DNA of 8,390 nucleotides from Pelotomaculum sp. UBA5255 (GCA_002408725.1 DHTR01000062.1:1-8390); one strand, 5' to 3'. Shown: positions 1-6,195, counted from the stretch's first letter. Notes: a model not told the origin generated them from the letters alone. Program-made: numbers and translations.

Positions 1-117
1 CAGCACAACCACAGACCCGGAAAACGAACCGTATTCAACCCAATCTCCTGATTTGACAATCTTAACCGCCTCTTCCGGCGTAACAAGTTTTTTTTTGTAT
101 TCTTCCTTGTAATTCAA
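1..117 (-). CDS. CoA-transferase of the acetyl-CoA hydrolase/transferase family, N-terminal fragment (butyryl-CoA:acetate type)
   Basis: Only the first 39 codons are present; the gene runs off the left edge. The start is TTG at 117-115, placed by an AGGAG site at 127-131 nine bases upstream; no ATG or GTG in that frame has such a site. The visible protein begins with a lysine/glutamate-rich stretch, then LVTPEEAVKIVKSGDWVEYG. This matches from memory the start of butyryl-CoA:acetate CoA-transferases and 4-hydroxybutyrate CoA-transferases (family with an acetyl-CoA hydrolase/transferase N-terminal domain), which move CoA between an acyl-CoA and acetate in the cytoplasm. The catalytic glutamate lies outside the window. 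It is the last visible gene of the minus-strand series, 178 nt after the molybdenum subunit, with a perfect hairpin in the gap. It belongs to a different family from the CoA-transferase at 4421-5983. Codons 8-10 form a run of nine A residues. The family is likely; the substrate is unknown. Confidence 0.75.
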   Translation of the reverse strand, partial: MNYKEEYKKKLVTPEEAVKIVKSGDWVEYGSFSGSVVVL

Positions 118-126
118 AAATCTTCA

Positions 127-131
127 CTCCT
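127..131 (-). promoter_or_regulatory. Ribosome binding site deciding a TTG start
   Basis: The minus strand reads AGGAG, then nine bases, then TTG. There is no competing ATG or GTG nearby in frame, so this site fixes the start of the truncated CoA-transferase. Confidence 0.6.
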
Positions 132-232
132 AAGTGGTATACATATCCGCAGCTAGAAGAATTGCTGCGATCATCTATATCAGCGCCACTCTTGTGCAGC
201 TACCTAAAAATCCTTTCAGATGTCGCCCGATC

Positions 233-268
233 AAGATAAGAGAGACGAGTGCTCGTCTCTCTTATCTT
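233..268 (-). terminator. Perfect 17-bp inverted repeat downstream of the molybdenum subunit gene
   Basis: Arms 233-249 and 252-268 are exact reverse complements around a central TG, so the true RNA loop would be 4-6 nt. It begins 27 nt after the stop codon of the molybdopterin subunit, where a terminator or a 3'-end stabilising hairpin would be expected. Neither strand has a clear T run after the stem, so it is not a textbook intrinsic terminator. It may stop part of the transcription, protect the 3' end of the hydroxylase mRNA, or be a protein-binding dyad. The outer seven bases (AAGATAA and TTATCTT) recur in the dyad at 6054-6078. Confidence 0.5.
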
Positions 269-295
269 TACTCAATCAGATTTCAGTTGTTCAGA

Positions 296-2605
296 TTACT
301 TATTTTCAGACTCTCTTTTTTCCTTCAAGGCCCGCCATACTTTTTCATAGGTTAAGGGCACACTGTTAACACTCACACCCATGGCATCAAAAATAGCGTT
401 TCTAAAAGCGCCGATGGTCGGGTTAGTTGCACCTTCGCCTACTTCTTTGGCTCCCCAAGGTCCGGCTATTTCATAACTATCTTCCAGAACCTCACTGGTT
501 ATCGGAGGCATATCCAATGCCGTCATGATCATATATCCACCCAGGTTGCCATTCACGATCTTGCCGTTAGAGTCAAAATGAACTTGCTCCCAAATTGTTT
601 CGCCCAGACCCATATACAGGGCGCCGTGAACCTGACCATGCAAGTTTACCGGGTTGATCACCTGGCCGACGTCGTGGACGTCCCATACTCTTTCGACATC
701 AATTTTACCGGTTTCTTCATCGATCTGCACTTCAGCCGCTTGAACACAGAAACTGTAAGCCGGCGACGTGCCCACGGGGGCGCCTTTGAACGTGCCGCCT
801 AAGCGGGGCGGTGTGTAAACACCTTTCGCGATCAGTGGGCCGCGCAGTACAAAGAAACGTCTCGCCACTTCTTCAAAGGTGATCGGAGCTACTTTAGGCC
901 GGGAAATTGAGGAGATAACCCCAAGCTCACATTTCAAGTCTTCGGGAGGCAGGTTCAACATAGTGGAAGCCATATCAATAATTTGCCTATAGATTTCCTC
1001 TCCGGCTTGTTTGACTGCACTTCCAGACATCAAAGTCTGCCGACTGGCATATGCTCCAAAGTCAAGCGGGCAGGTTTCGGTATCCGACGCCACCATTTTC
1101 ATGTTTTCGTAACGGTAGCCCATAGCTTCGGCTGCCATTTGACACAAGATAGTGTGGGAACCCTGGCCGATATCGACCGTTCCTGAATAGAGTGTCGCCG
1201 AAGTGCCGTCTTCATGCACTCTGATCATGCAGGAAGCATGGGGCAGGTCTGTGCGGTAGATGGGATAACCGGCGCCAGTGACGAAGGAACCGGTGCTGAT
1301 GCCAATGCCTCTGCCCTTGGGCAGGCCTTCTTTCTTTTTCTTCCGCCAATCGGACAGCTCGCCGGCTCTCTCCAAACATTCCTTCATGCCGCAGGAGTTA
1401 ACTTTAAAGTTGTTGACTGTTTCGGTATTTGGCCTCCGGGCGTTGCGCAGGCGTATATCCAGCGGGTCAATGCCCATTGCTTTGGCAATGTTGTCCATAT
1501 GACTTTCAAAAGCGTACTTGGGCTGGGGAGCGCCGTGTCCCCGGTGGGCTCCGCAGGCCGGCAGGTTGGTGTACATCCTGCGATTATCAAATTTGTAGAC
1601 TGGGATTTCATAGGTCAAGGGAAGCAGTGCCCCGGCATAGTATGCGGTGGCAATTCCCAAACTGGTGTAAGCCCCGCCGTCCGTCTGGAAGTCAACGTGA
1701 CAGCCGAGAATTTTGCCGTCTTTGTCCACGCCGCTGGTGATTTTATAGGTACCCTGGTGGCGGCCGCGGTTATGCTGAAACATTTCCTGGCGGTCATAAA
1801 ACATTTTTACCGGGCGTCCGGTGATTCTTGAAAGCGCCGCCCCGTTAAACTCCAAGCCTGTCGGCTCGAGCTTGCCGCCAAAACCGCCGCCCACAAAAGG
1901 CGCTATGACCCGTACGTCGCCCATCGGCAACTCAAATTCGCGGGCGATATAGTGCTGGAAGTAGTGAACAGATTGGGTGCTGGAATATACAGTGAGCTTG
2001 TTATCCTGCCAGATGCAAACGGCTGAGTGCGGCTCAATGGGGCACTGGTAACAGCGCTGGCCGACAAACGTGTCTGTCCGCACATAGTGAGCCTCGGCAA
2101 AAGCCTTCTTAATGTCGCCAAACTCCTGGTGTATTTCGGTGTTGATGTTCTTGGCGTACTTTTCGTGGATCTGAGGCATATCGTCTTCATCGGCATGCAT
2201 GTAGTCAAGCACTGGCTTCAGTACTTCGTATTCAACTTTAATCGCTTTTAGTGCTTTGTAACAGGTCTCTTCATCGACACAGGCAACGGCTGCTACTTTG
2301 TCACCAACAAATAACGCTTTTTCGATGCATAAGCAGTTTTCGTCCCAACGGGCAGGGCTGATTCCGTATTTTAAGCTCGGAACGTCCTTTGCGGTAATTA
2401 CGGCTTTTACGCCGGGTATTTTCATTGCCTCAGAAGTATCAATACTGAGTATCTTGGCATGCGCGTAAGGGCTGCCTAGCATTTTCCCATAGAGCATGTT
2501 GGGGAATTTGAGGTCCCCACAGTATTTAGCCGCGCCGGTAACTTTCACACGGCCGTCGTACCTGGGTTTTCCTTTACCGATTACGTTAAAATTCTTTTCA
2601 CTCAT
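296..2605 (-). CDS. Molybdopterin-binding large subunit of a xanthine dehydrogenase-family hydroxylase
   Basis: This 769-residue protein is the catalytic subunit that would carry molybdenum-pterin cofactor and hydroxylate or dehydrogenate an organic substrate using water. An aldehyde-oxidase a/b hammerhead domain covers about residues 15-125 (DGRVKVTGAAKY near 17-28), followed by two cofactor-binding domains. Recognised motifs are EPH at 191-193, GGGFGGK at 239-245, RGHGAPQ at 355-361, DIGQGS at 478-483 and GAKEVGEG at 718-725, where E724 matches the catalytic glutamate of the family. The position where aerobic CO dehydrogenase has its AYRCSFR loop reads CGAHRGHG, so it is not a CO dehydrogenase. 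The AKEVGEG form recalls 4-hydroxybenzoyl-CoA reductase-like enzymes, from memory only. ATG at 2605 is preceded by AGAGGTG with a nine-base gap; an in-frame extension to 2725 overlaps the upstream gene and is rejected. Length is normal for the family. The substrate cannot be read from the sequence. Confidence 0.93.
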   Translation of the reverse strand: MSEKNFNVIGKGKPRYDGRVKVTGAAKYCGDLKFPNMLYGKMLGSPYAHAKILSIDTSEAMKIPGVKAVITAKDVPSLKYGISPARWDENCLCIEKALFVGDKVAAVACVDEETCYKALKAIKVEYEVLKPVLDYMHADEDDMPQIHEKYAKNINTEIHQEFGDIKKAFAEAHYVRTDTFVGQRCYQCPIEPHSAVCIWQDNKLTVYSSTQSVHYFQHYIAREFELPMGDVRVIAPFVGGGFGGKLEPTGLEFNGAALSRITGRPVKMFYDRQEMFQHNRGRHQGTYKITSGVDKDGKILGCHVDFQTDGGAYTSLGIATAYYAGALLPLTYEIPVYKFDNRRMYTNLPACGAHRGHGAPQPKYAFESHMDNIAKAMGIDPLDIRLRNARRPNTETVNNFKVNSCGMKECLERAGELSDWRKKKKEGLPKGRGIGISTGSFVTGAGYPIYRTDLPHASCMIRVHEDGTSATLYSGTVDIGQGSHTILCQMAAEAMGYRYENMKMVASDTETCPLDFGAYASRQTLMSGSAVKQAGEEIYRQIIDMASTMLNLPPEDLKCELGVISSISRPKVAPITFEEVARRFFVLRGPLIAKGVYTPPRLGGTFKGAPVGTSPAYSFCVQAAEVQIDEETGKIDVERVWDVHDVGQVINPVNLHGQVHGALYMGLGETIWEQVHFDSNGKIVNGNLGGYMIMTALDMPPITSEVLEDSYEIAGPWGAKEVGEGATNPTIGAFRNAIFDAMGVSVNSVPLTYEKVWRALKEKRESENK

Positions 2606-2621
2606 TTTTTTATTCACCTCT

Positions 2622-3131
2622 TTACATTGGTATTTCTTGTCCGGAAGCATCCATGATCGCTTTGATGATGTTAATGTATCCTGTGCAACGGCAAAGGTTG
2701 CCGGCAATTGCTTCACGCACTTCATGTTCGGTCGGCTTGGGATTTCTTGTTAATAGCGCTTTAGCCGAGAGGATCATACCTGGAGTGCAGTAGCCACATT
2801 GAAGCGCTCCATGCTCGATGAATTTCTCTTGGATGTGATCAAGCTTTTCGTGGGAAGCAACGCCCTCAACAGTAATAAACTCTCTTCCATCAGCTTCAAC
2901 AGCCAACATCAGGCAGGAGTTAATCGGTGTTTTCCCGTCCAGCAGTACAGTACAGGAGCCGCAGTCGCCAAGTTCGCAACCTTTTTTGGTGCCTGTAAGA
3001 TCCAGAGCATCCCGTAAGAAGTTGACCAGAAGCGTGTTGGATTTAACCATTTTGGTATATTCGTCACCGTTAACAGTTATTGAAACCACATAACGTCTTA
3101 CTCCATCTTTATCTATAATCATATTTGACAT
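2622..3131 (-). CDS. [2Fe-2S] iron-sulfur small subunit of the molybdenum hydroxylase
   Basis: This 169-residue subunit passes electrons from the molybdenum site to FAD through two [2Fe-2S] clusters. The N-terminal plant-ferredoxin-like domain has Cys52, Cys57, Cys60 and Cys73 (C-x4-C-x2-C-x12-C). The C-terminal all-helical domain has Cys112, Cys115, Cys147 and Cys149 (C-x2-C-x31-C-x-C) inside the hallmark QCGYCTPG and NLCRCTGY motifs. All eight ligands are present, so both clusters should form. The start is ATG at 3131, seven bases after GGAGG (3139-3143); a GTG two codons upstream (3137) overlaps that site and is unlikely. It lies 16 nt after the FAD gene and 16 nt before the molybdenum subunit, which implies one mRNA and coupled synthesis. 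There is no signal peptide, so it should be cytoplasmic. Confidence 0.96.
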   Translation of the reverse strand: MSNMIIDKDGVRRYVVSITVNGDEYTKMVKSNTLLVNFLRDALDLTGTKKGCELGDCGSCTVLLDGKTPINSCLMLAVEADGREFITVEGVASHEKLDHIQEKFIEHGALQCGYCTPGMILSAKALLTRNPKPTEHEVREAIAGNLCRCTGYINIIKAIMDASGQEIPM

Positions 3132-3147
3132 TTTCACCCCTCCTTTC

Positions 3148-4017
3148 TTATACGTGGCCTTTGTCGATAGCTGCGCGCAACGCCCGCTTGGTAAAGACCC
3201 GCACCATGTCAGTGCGGTACTCTGCTGATGCCCTTACGTCGGAAATAGGTTTGCATTCTCCGGAGGCTATTACGCCGGCTTCCGCTAATACTTCGTCACT
3301 AACCTTCTTCCCTTTCAGGAATTCTTCGGTTTTCTTTGCCCGCACAGGTGTGGCAGCGACTGCGCCCAAGGCTACACGGGCGTCCTTAATCACATTATTT
3401 TCAACTTGAACAGCTACGGCTACGCCGACCACGGCTAAGGCACCCGCGCCGCGCAGTCCGAATTTAATGTAGTTGCTGCCAGTCATTTTTTGGTCAGGAA
3501 TAATCACTTCGGTAATGATCTCGTCCTGAGTTAAATTTGTCTTGCCAGGGCCGGCAAACACATCTTCCAGAGCTAAACTGCGCTCCCCTTTTACACCGGT
3601 CACTTTTACGGCTGCGTTAAGGGCGATAAAAATCGGCGGCAGGTCGGCGGAAGGAACGGCGTTACTGATATTACCGCCAACGGTGCCGGCATTGCGCACC
3701 TGGTTGGCCGCCATTTGGTGAGCTGCTTCCGATATGGATAAATATTTTTCATTTAATACTTTCGAATTAACCAAATCGTTGTGGGTCGATCTGGCCCCAA
3801 TCACAACACCCTTGCCGGGCACGTATTCAATCTTTTTCATTTGGTCCAGTTTTTTAATGGAGATCAGAATTTCCGGCTTCAACACTTCGTTTTTCATTTT
3901 AGCTATCAAGTCGGTTCCACCGGCGAGCACTTTAGCCCGGGGACCAAACTGTGACAACAGTTTGCAGGCCTCCGCGATACTATCCGGTGCGTAATACTCA
4001 AAATCTGGTAGATACAC
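3148..4017 (-). CDS. FAD-binding medium subunit of the molybdenum hydroxylase
   Basis: This 289-residue protein carries FAD and hands electrons to the external acceptor. It matches the CoxM-like family: a start of YLPDFEYYAPDSIAEA, the FAD-pyrophosphate motif AGGTDL at 32-37, the second FAD motif GTVGGNISNAVPSADLPP at 111-128, and a C-terminal domain ending in a conserved RVFTKRALRAA-type helix. The start is GTG at 4017, five bases after AGGAGGAG (4023-4030); the frame stays open to 4065 but the 16 extra residues (MKFFECSRLIKRGGEN) do not look like the family. It has only two cysteines and lacks the roughly 40-residue insert with four cysteines that holds an extra [4Fe-4S] cluster in 4-hydroxybenzoyl-CoA reductase. 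The enzyme is therefore more likely an ordinary oxidising hydroxylase. It is the first gene of the three-subunit unit. Confidence 0.94.
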   Translation of the reverse strand: MYLPDFEYYAPDSIAEACKLLSQFGPRAKVLAGGTDLIAKMKNEVLKPEILISIKKLDQMKKIEYVPGKGVVIGARSTHNDLVNSKVLNEKYLSISEAAHQMAANQVRNAGTVGGNISNAVPSADLPPIFIALNAAVKVTGVKGERSLALEDVFAGPGKTNLTQDEIITEVIIPDQKMTGSNYIKFGLRGAGALAVVGVAVAVQVENNVIKDARVALGAVAATPVRAKKTEEFLKGKKVSDEVLAEAGVIASGECKPISDVRASAEYRTDMVRVFTKRALRAAIDKGHV

Positions 4018-4022
4018 GTTTT

Positions 4023-4030
4023 CTCCTCCT
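4023..4030 (-). promoter_or_regulatory. Strong ribosome binding site deciding a GTG start
   Basis: The minus strand reads AGGAGGAG, five bases, then GTG. It shows that the FAD subunit begins with GTG at 4017 rather than at the upstream in-frame ATG at 4065. Confidence 0.7.
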
Positions 4031-4099
4031 CTTTTTATAAGTCTACTGCATTCAAAAAACTTCAACCGCTATTATTTGTCTCTCAGCATCACCCTCCCC

Positions 4100-4128
4100 A
4101 CTAAACTGCAACAACTTTTATTTGTCAG
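4100..4128 (-). promoter_or_regulatory. Candidate sigma-A-type promoter of the hydroxylase genes
   Basis: On the minus strand CTGACA (4128-4123, five of six to consensus) is followed by a 17-base spacer and TTTAGT (4105-4100, four of six). It would start transcription near 4093, about 75 nt before the GTG of the FAD subunit. It overlaps the candidate plus-strand promoter at 4106-4134, so the two could interfere. The prediction is by eye only. Confidence 0.35.
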
Positions 4129-4134
4129 TAAAAT
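4106..4134 (+). promoter_or_regulatory. Candidate promoter of the structured RNA
   Basis: TAAAAT at 4129-4134 (five of six to the -10 consensus) lies six bases before 4141, the first base of the long basal helix described at 4141-4362. The matching -35 with a 17-base spacer is poor (CTGCAA, three of six). The exact fit between the expected start point and the edge of the structure is the main reason to list it. Confidence 0.3.
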
Positions 4135-4140
4135 TTTGCC

Positions 4141-4362
4141 TCCTCGCTGTTTTGAGTGGGTAAACATATGTTTGTTTCATTGTTCGCAACCGTTCATCGG
4201 AGCGAAGCGGAGACCCTTGATATAGAGAAACCCGTGTTAGCCTTGATTGGCAAGGGCCAAAGTGAATCTGCGTGCCCCTTGGACATTGGAAACACGGGCA
4301 GACTCCATGTCAAGAGCGGCTACTCCCGAGGTTTTGGAATGCCCCACACGATATAGCGAGGA
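4141..4362 (+). ncRNA. Candidate structured non-coding RNA, family not recognised
   Basis: The 397-nt spacer between the upstream CoA-transferase and the FAD gene holds a compact fold. Arms 4141-4160 and 4343-4362 pair in one register: 16 Watson-Crick pairs, two G-U pairs (4149/4354, 4153/4350) and two mismatches (4151/4352, 4155/4348). Inside are a hairpin (4183-4187 with 4202-4206, plus 4190-4192 with 4198-4200, loop TTCAT) and a long arm made of 4216-4223 with 4307-4314, GAG 4225-4227 with CTC 4303-4305, CCCGTGTT 4231-4238 with AACACGGG 4291-4298, and CCTTG 4241-4245 with CAAGG 4251-4255. The wobbles at 4149/4354, 4153/4350 and 4221/4309 are G-U only in plus-strand RNA; in minus-strand RNA they would be C-A mismatches. 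CAAGGG (4251-4256) can alternatively pair with CCCTTG (4276-4281), a possible switch. Alternatives are a small element with 20-bp imperfect inverted ends (no target duplication seen) or a relic of a transposon RNA. An open frame at 4156-4356 has no ribosome site. Confidence 0.4.
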
Positions 4363-4420
4363 ACCACTATTTTGTTGATTTATGCAAAACCATTACAATC
4401 AATCGCAAACGCTAATGAGT

Positions 4421-5983
4421 TTAGGCTTTTCCCTCCAGAATCCCCTTGAGTTCCCCCCACTCCGGCTCAAATATTTCCTTGGGCATCTCTTTTAAATTGG
4501 GAGAAATCTCGGGTCTGAAGCCCATATGGGCAATAACGTCTTTTTCCACGTCCATACCCGGCGCAATTTCGACCAGGGTTACCTTGCCGTCTACCAGTTC
4601 GAACACGGCGCGCTCAGTTACATAGACCACCTCTTGTCCTTTTTTAGCGGCATACTGTCCGCTAAAGGTGACATGTTCATTGGCCTGGACAAATTTCTGA
4701 ATTTTGCCCTCTTTCTGGATTTTGATGGTGCCGTCTTTTACCTCATATTCCGCTCCGCCTGCGGTTAAAGTGCCGCAGAAAACCGCCTTCTTGGCGAATG
4801 ATGAAATGTTGACGAATCCGCCCGGTCCCACTACCTTGGGTCCGAACTTGCTGACGTTGATGTTGCCCTCGACATCACATTGGGCCATTCCCAGGAAGCA
4901 GATGTCAAGGCCGCCGCCGTCATAGAAGTCAAACATGTTTACATGGTCAATTAGACAATCAGGGTTGATGGCAGCCGGGAAATCCATACCTTTGGCCGGT
5001 ACGCCGCCAAAGGCGCCTAACTCGATGGTCATTAACAAGTCATCGCTTACGCCTTCTTCTGCAGCCACAGCGGCAACCGCGTCAGCCATCCCGATGCCCA
5101 TGTTGACGCAGGCGTTGTTCCTCAGCTCTAATGCAGCCCTGCGGCCTACAACCTTGCGCTCGTCAAGAGGCATGGGGTCAATCCGCGACAGGGGCTTTCT
5201 GAGTCGTCCATCCATGGAGGGATCATTCAGGGTGACTCTTGTCTGCAGGTGATTTTCCGGCTTGCCGACAACGATGTAATCCACCAGAACGCCCGGCACT
5301 TTTACAGCCTTGGGATTGAGTGTTTTTGCTTTGGCAATGTACTTAACCTGGGCAATGACAATGCCGCCGTTGCTTTTAGCCGCCATAGCCTGGTGCAGCG
5401 CTTCCAGGAACAACGGCTCTTCGTCCATGGTCATATTGCCGTCTTCGTCGCAAATGGTGCCGCGGATCATGGCTACATCAATGGTAAGGGGGTGATAGTA
5501 CAAATACTCTTCCCCTTTAAAATTAACCAGTTCTACTCCATCCGGGGTGATATCGTTAATTTTGCCGCCCTGCCGGCGGGGGTCAGCATAGGTGCCCAGA
5601 CCTACTTTAGTCAGCAAACCACCTTTTTTGCCGGCCATATTCCGGAATAAGTGCGCCATGACACCCTGGGGAAACAGGTGGCACTGGACTTTATTTTCGA
5701 GTATCAACTTGCCCAACTTGGGGGCCTCGCCAATATGTGCGGCGGTGTGCCTTATGGACATACCCTCATTTCCTACATGGCCCATTCCTCTGGTCTTCCA
5801 GTCGCCGCAGCCGCAGCTGTGCATGTTCCAAAGATCCCGGGGATGTCCGGTTTCCATAAAACGATTCTCAAGTGCTATCGCCAGCTCTTCGGGAAAACCG
5901 CATAAACCTGCTGTGGTCCATGATACGTGTGCACCGTCTTTAACCAACGCTGCAGATTCCTCCGGGGTAATAATTTTGGCCAT
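4421..5983 (-). CDS. Fused class I acyl-CoA:acetate CoA-transferase (propionate CoA-transferase / YdiF type)
   Basis: This 520-residue cytoplasmic enzyme has alpha and beta CoA-transferase domains fused in one chain, the usual length for propionate/acetate CoA-transferases. It would transfer CoA between an acyl-CoA and a free acid by a ping-pong reaction through a glutamyl-CoA intermediate. The N-terminal domain (about 1-260) includes HLFPQGVMAHLFRNMA at 102-117 and TKVGLGTYADPR at 125-136. The C-terminal domain (about 275-500) has the active-site segment IELGAFGGVPAKGMDF with the probable catalytic Glu321, then FDFYDGGGLDICFLG at 351-365 and EGNINVSKFG at 372-381. The ATG at 5983 follows AGAGGAG (5994-6000) by ten bases. 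It is upstream of, and in the same direction as, the hydroxylase genes, and divergent from the LysR regulator, which suggests joint control and a role in activating the substrate acid. Substrate specificity cannot be inferred. Confidence 0.92.
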   Translation of the reverse strand: MAKIITPEESAALVKDGAHVSWTTAGLCGFPEELAIALENRFMETGHPRDLWNMHSCGCGDWKTRGMGHVGNEGMSIRHTAAHIGEAPKLGKLILENKVQCHLFPQGVMAHLFRNMAGKKGGLLTKVGLGTYADPRRQGGKINDITPDGVELVNFKGEEYLYYHPLTIDVAMIRGTICDEDGNMTMDEEPLFLEALHQAMAAKSNGGIVIAQVKYIAKAKTLNPKAVKVPGVLVDYIVVGKPENHLQTRVTLNDPSMDGRLRKPLSRIDPMPLDERKVVGRRAALELRNNACVNMGIGMADAVAAVAAEEGVSDDLLMTIELGAFGGVPAKGMDFPAAINPDCLIDHVNMFDFYDGGGLDICFLGMAQCDVEGNINVSKFGPKVVGPGGFVNISSFAKKAVFCGTLTAGGAEYEVKDGTIKIQKEGKIQKFVQANEHVTFSGQYAAKKGQEVVYVTERAVFELVDGKVTLVEIAPGMDVEKDVIAHMGFRPEISPNLKEMPKEIFEPEWGELKGILEGKA

Positions 5984-6053
5984 ATAATTTCTTCTCCTCT
6001 CAAAATTAAAAATCTAAAAATCAGCCCGCGAAAAGATTTAAACTGCTCAACAA

Positions 6054-6078
6054 ATAAGATAACATAGAGTTATCTTAT
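6054..6078. promoter_or_regulatory. Perfect 10-bp dyad in the leader of the CoA-transferase, possible LysR-type operator
   Basis: ATAAGATAAC (6054-6063) and GTTATCTTAT (6069-6078) flank ATAGA. It contains the T-N11-A arrangement typical of LysR-family sites (T6060, A6072) within an interrupted dyad. It lies 71 nt before the ATG of the CoA-transferase. It could be an operator or an RNA hairpin in the leader. Confidence 0.35.
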
Positions 6079-6107
6079 AGACCCCTTGATGCCTCACCTC
6101 ACTCTTA

Positions 6108-6113
6108 ATTATA
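6108..6113 (-). promoter_or_regulatory. Candidate -10 box of the CoA-transferase gene
   Basis: The minus strand has a perfect TATAAT at 6113-6108 with no recognisable -35 at the right distance, a pattern common for activator-dependent promoters. It would give a leader of about 120 nt. A second perfect TATAAT on the same strand at 6241-6236, with a weak TTATAA 17 bases upstream, is an alternative. Confidence 0.3.
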
Positions 6114-6119
6114 TTTTAG

Positions 6120-6195
6120 CTTTGGCCCATTGGCTCCAAAGATCACGTCAAAGCAAATGATCCGGCTTCAACGACTCCCTGCGCTGGCTCCAAAG
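6120..6195. repeat. Direct repeat TGGCTCCAAAG, two copies 54 bp apart
   Basis: The 11-mer occurs at 6131-6141 and 6185-6195, start to start 54 bp, close to five helical turns. The first copy also forms a dyad with CTTTGG at 6120-6125 (CTTTGG-N10-CCAAAG). The pair sits just upstream of the TATAAT at 6113-6108 and could be activator binding sites for the CoA-transferase promoter. Confidence 0.35.

Noticed and set aside
1214..1831. 205-codon plus-strand open frame and other antisense frames over the minus-strand genes
   Set aside because: They are shadows of strongly conserved coding sequence and lack ribosome sites and recognisable domains.
296..2605. Aerobic carbon monoxide dehydrogenase large subunit
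   Set aside because: The subunit order fits, but the AYRCSFR active-site loop is absent; the aligned stretch reads CGAHRGHG.
2606..2725. 40-residue N-terminal extension of the molybdenum subunit
   Set aside because: It overlaps the end of the 2Fe-2S gene, has no ribosome site at its start, and family proteins begin near MSEKNF, which has its own site.
4156..4356. 66-codon plus-strand open frame in the spacer
   Set aside because: It lies wholly inside the base-paired segment 4141-4362, starts with GTG without a ribosome site, and its product resembles no family I know. A transposase (TnpB) C-terminal relic was considered, but no zinc-finger or catalytic motif is visible.
4141..4362. Molybdenum-cofactor, SAM or other known riboswitch controlling the hydroxylase genes
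   Set aside because: The location before molybdenum enzyme genes is tempting, but the wobble pairs favour the opposite strand, and none of the conserved core sequences of riboswitches I know is present.
4141..4362. Miniature inverted-repeat transposable element
   Set aside because: The 20-nt ends would fit, but the flanking bases show no target duplication, and the internal hairpins with strand-consistent G-U pairs fit an RNA better. It is not fully excluded.
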